This document shows positions 13,944 through 16,182 of a stretch of 16,182 nucleotides of DNA, piece after piece. The stretch is from Promethearchaeota archaeon (GTDB taxonomy: Archaea; Asgardarchaeota; Lokiarchaeia; Sigynarchaeales; SOKP01). The stretch spans positions 1 to 16,182 of the forward strand of contig JAUWBH010000145.1 in assembly GCA_030605085.1 (NCBI GenBank). The letters are read 5' to 3'. The notes under the pieces are model-generated. The model was not told where the DNA came from, searched no databases, and saw only the letters and a program-made list of their open reading frames with translations. Numbering within the stretch: position 1 is the first letter of the stretch; each line of letters begins with the position of its first letter. The position numbers and the translations under genes are program-made.

Positions 13944-15008
13944 ATGGGCGTTAAAATAAACGAGTTAATAAAAGAAGTTAGAAGAAGAATAATATTCGAA
14001 AATTTATTTAACAAGAAAATTGCGATTGATGCATTTAACACTATGTATCAATTCCTTGCGATCATTCGTCAAAGAGATGGTACACCTCTTATGGACTACG
14101 ATGGTAATGTAACATCGCACCTCTCTGGATTGTTTTATAGAACGATAAATTTCATCGAAAATAACATTAAGCCTATTTATGTATTTGATGGAAAGCCTTC
14201 TAAGCTAAAATTAGAAACAATTAGGGAGAGAAAAAAGGTTAAAGAAGAAGCGCATGTAAAAATGGTTGAAGCACAAGAAGCTGAAGATTTTATTGAGGCA
14301 AAAAAATATGCGCAACAAACTTCGAAATTAACATCTGAAATGATTGAAGAAGCTAAGAAACTAATTGAATTCATGGGGATTCCGGTTTTTCAAGCTAGTT
14401 CTGAGGGAGAGGCTCAATCATCTTATCTGGTTGATGTAGGCGATGCTTGGGCTTGTGCTTCTCAAGACTATGATACGCTATTATTTGGTGGAGAAAGATT
14501 AGTTAGAAATTTTGCTGTAAGTAGAAGTAAAAAAGTTAAAGACACTACTGTTACCTTGGATATTGAATATATTTCGTTGCCAAAATTGTTAGAGCACTTA
14601 GGAATTACTCGCGAACAATTAGTAGAAATGGGAATACTGATAGGAACCGATTTCTTTCCAGGGATCCAAGGAATCGGTCAGCATAAAGCGCTAGATTTGA
14701 TTAAAAAGTATAAATCGATAAATAATATATTGAAAGAAAATGTTAAAGTAGGAAAAAAAGAGATACAAATAGATCCAGAAGTTATTGAAAGAGTAAAAAA
14801 CATTTTTTTAAATCCTGACATTATTTCTAAAGATATTTATCCAAATTTAAAGTGGAGCAAAATTAATTACGAGAAAATTGAAGAGTTGTTAATTGAAAAG
14901 CATAATTTTTCGAGTCAAAGGGTAGAAAACGCTCTTGATCGCCTAAGAAAACTAAATTCTTCTTCCGTTCAGGTTTCTTTAGATAGTTTTCTTAAAGAAA
15001 AAAAATAA
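13944..15008 (+). CDS. fen1: Flap endonuclease 1
   Basis: A 354-residue structure-specific nuclease that removes 5' flaps during Okazaki-fragment maturation and base-excision repair. The N region begins MGVKINELI and carries AIDAFNTMYQFL (D29); IYVFDGKP at 78-85 supplies D82; SSEGEAQ at 152-158 supplies E154 and E156; ASQDYDTLLFG at 172-182 supplies D175 and D177; GTDFFPGIQGIG at 234-245 supplies D236 and the helix-hairpin-helix. All metal ligands are present. The C-terminus has QVSLDSFL at 343-350, a PCNA-interacting peptide, so it should be recruited to the sliding clamp. Length is normal. ATG at 13944. CDC48 follows 93 nt downstream with its own AT-rich leader. Confidence 0.96.
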   Translation: MGVKINELIKEVRRRIIFENLFNKKIAIDAFNTMYQFLAIIRQRDGTPLMDYDGNVTSHLSGLFYRTINFIENNIKPIYVFDGKPSKLKLETIRERKKVKEEAHVKMVEAQEAEDFIEAKKYAQQTSKLTSEMIEEAKKLIEFMGIPVFQASSEGEAQSSYLVDVGDAWACASQDYDTLLFGGERLVRNFAVSRSKKVKDTTVTLDIEYISLPKLLEHLGITREQLVEMGILIGTDFFPGIQGIGQHKALDLIKKYKSINNILKENVKVGKKEIQIDPEVIERVKNIFLNPDIISKDIYPNLKWSKINYEKIEELLIEKHNFSSQRVENALDRLRKLNSSSVQVSLDSFLKEKK

Positions 15009-15101
15009 GGAATAAAAAAAAATTTCGAAAACCAAAAAATTTTTACAAAATTCAATATTTATTATATTAAGCAATAAAAACCATCTAAAAATTGATACAA
15101 T

Positions 15102-16182
15102 ATGTCAGAAGGAGATAAGGATAACAAAAATAATAAGGATGATACTAATAATAAAGCAAAAGATTCTCAGCATGTCGTTCTTCGGGTTCAGAAAGCGAAG
15201 AAGAGAGACATCGGAAGAAATATAATTAGGATTGACCCTAAAACTATGGAAGAACTAAATATTCAAACTGGTGATGTGATTGGCATTACCGGTAAAAAAG
15301 AGAGTGCGGGCATTGCCTGGCCTAGTTATCCTCAAGATAATGGTTTAGGTATTGTTCGTGTTGATTCAAGATTAAGGAAAAATACGAGTACCGCGATTGA
15401 CGATTCAGTTGAAATCCGGAAAGTTAATGCGAAAGTTGCTCAAAACATTGTCTTAGCACCGGCCAGCGTTAAAATTAGAACCAATCCCAGGTTTGAATCT
15501 TTTGTTAAAAGAAAGTTAAATAATTATCCAGCTACTCTTGACGATATTATTCTTATCTCAATAGGGATAAGCAGGGAAATAACTTTTAAAGTTATTAGTA
15601 TGAGACCAAACGGAATATGTACTATAAAACAAGAAACTTCGTTGCATATAAGCGAACATGCAACCGAAGAAGACGAAACGGGTGCAAACTATATTACCTA
15701 CGAAGATGTTGGTGGATTAGACAGAGAGATACAACGAGTGCGAGAAATGGTGGAATTACCTTTACGCCACCCTTCTTTGTTTAAGCGTCTAGGGATTGAT
15801 CCTCCTAAAGGAGTTTTATTAAGAGGACCACCAGGCTGCGGAAAAACACTATTAGCTAAAGCTGTTGCCAATGAAAGTGAAGCACATTTTATATCTATAA
15901 ATGGTCCAGAAATTATGAGTAAATTTTATGGTGAATCAGAAAAGAAATTACGGAAAATTTTTATAGAGGCGGAAGAAAAAGCCCCTTCAATAGTATTTAT
16001 TGATGAAATCGATGCTATTGCACCAAAAAGAGAAACTGTAACTGGTGAAGTAGAGAGAAGAGTCGTGGCACAATTATTAGCATTAATGGATGGGTTACAT
16101 AGTAGAGGAAAAGTTATTGTCATAGGGGCTACGAATAGACCAAATAGTTTAGATCCCGCTTTAAGGCGCCCTGGAAGATTTG
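15102..16182 (+). CDS. cdc48: CDC48/VCP-type AAA ATPase (3' end outside window)
   Basis: The first 360 codons of an AAA+ unfoldase that extracts and unfolds proteins, often for the proteasome. A charged, Asn/Lys-rich tail (1-23) precedes the CDC48 N domain: double-psi barrel with [14 protein letters not shown] at about 35-48, then the second subdomain to about 185. The first AAA module follows: YEDVGGLD near 206, Walker A GPPGCGKT at 242-249 with Cys in place of the usual Thr, Walker B IVFIDEID with the glutamate, [18 protein letters not shown], and the second region of homology [19 protein letters not shown], where the window ends. The second AAA domain should lie beyond the edge. ATG at 15102 is the first in frame, with a TATA-like run at about 15054-15068. 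Certain as family; whether it has two AAA modules cannot be seen. Confidence 0.95.
   Translation, partial: MSEGDKDNKNNKDDTNNKAKDSQHVVLRVQKAKKRDIGRNIIRIDPKTMEELNIQTGDVIGITGKKESAGIAWPSYPQDNGLGIVRVDSRLRKNTSTAIDDSVEIRKVNAKVAQNIVLAPASVKIRTNPRFESFVKRKLNNYPATLDDIILISIGISREITFKVISMRPNGICTIKQETSLHISEHATEEDETGANYITYEDVGGLDREIQRVREMVELPLRHPSLFKRLGIDPPKGVLLRGPPGCGKTLLAKAVANESEAHFISINGPEIMSKFYGESEKKLRKIFIEAEEKAPSIVFIDEIDAIAPKRETVTGEVERRVVAQLLALMDGLHSRGKVIVIGATNRPNSLDPALRRPGRF

Noticed and set aside
13711..14041. Short minus-strand frames between the membrane protein and FEN1
   Set aside because: They are low-complexity (Ile/Asn/Tyr/Leu from AT-rich DNA) and one overlaps the certain start of FEN1.

Overview
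The window looks archaeal, most likely an Asgard (Lokiarchaeia-like) genome. It is very AT-rich (about 30% G+C by eye). It carries archaeal or eukaryote-type information genes: SRP54, aIF5A, FEN1 with a PCNA-binding tail, Nob1, a TrmY-family protein and a CDC48-type AAA ATPase. It also has a membrane protein whose cytosolic part looks like the longin-like domains common in Asgard proteomes. The phylum is an inference from gene content; no rRNA is present.

Layout. Positions 1-1050: AT-rich spacer and a minus-strand calcineurin-like phosphoesterase. 1181-1468: a small basic plus-strand protein I do not recognise. 1525-3561 (minus): a large fusion of a dihydrodipicolinate-synthase-like barrel and an aminoglycoside-phosphotransferase-like kinase; the barrel has lost its Schiff-base lysine. 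A shared 197-nt promoter region separates it from a divergent TIM-barrel protein (3759-4499). 4515-8642 (minus) is a tight run transcribed in the order SRP54, TrmY-like, dihydroorotase, AMMECR1. 8643-9814 holds a truncated extra copy of the aIF5A N-domain and a decayed stretch with an HNH-nuclease fragment. 9815-11800 (plus) has aIF5A, NAD kinase and Nob1, the last two overlapping. 11808-13610 (minus) is the longin-type membrane protein, with a problematic 5' end. 13944-16182 (plus) has FEN1 and the first third or so of a CDC48-type ATPase, cut by the window edge.

The most striking signal is in aIF5A. The gene is split into two frames by a 34-nt insertion (10004-10037) exactly at the border between the hypusine domain and the OB domain. 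The insertion folds with its flanks into an almost canonical bulge-helix-bulge (BHB) splice motif: 7-bp outer helix, 3-nt bulge, 4-bp central helix, second bulge, and a 9-bp intron hairpin. Excision at the two predicted bulge positions restores a 142-residue aIF5A. This points to a protein-coding archaeal intron removed by the tRNA splicing endonuclease. A second N-domain copy about 1 kb upstream ends at the same point. Both loci could therefore produce a free hypusine-domain protein, from the truncated copy and from unspliced message.

Taken together the genes are housekeeping: protein targeting, translation elongation, ribosome maturation, pyrimidine and NADP synthesis, DNA replication and repair, and protein remodelling. 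The unusual items are the aIF5A intron and its half-copy, the pseudo-aldolase/kinase fusion, and the TrmY-family protein without the usual knot-loop motif.
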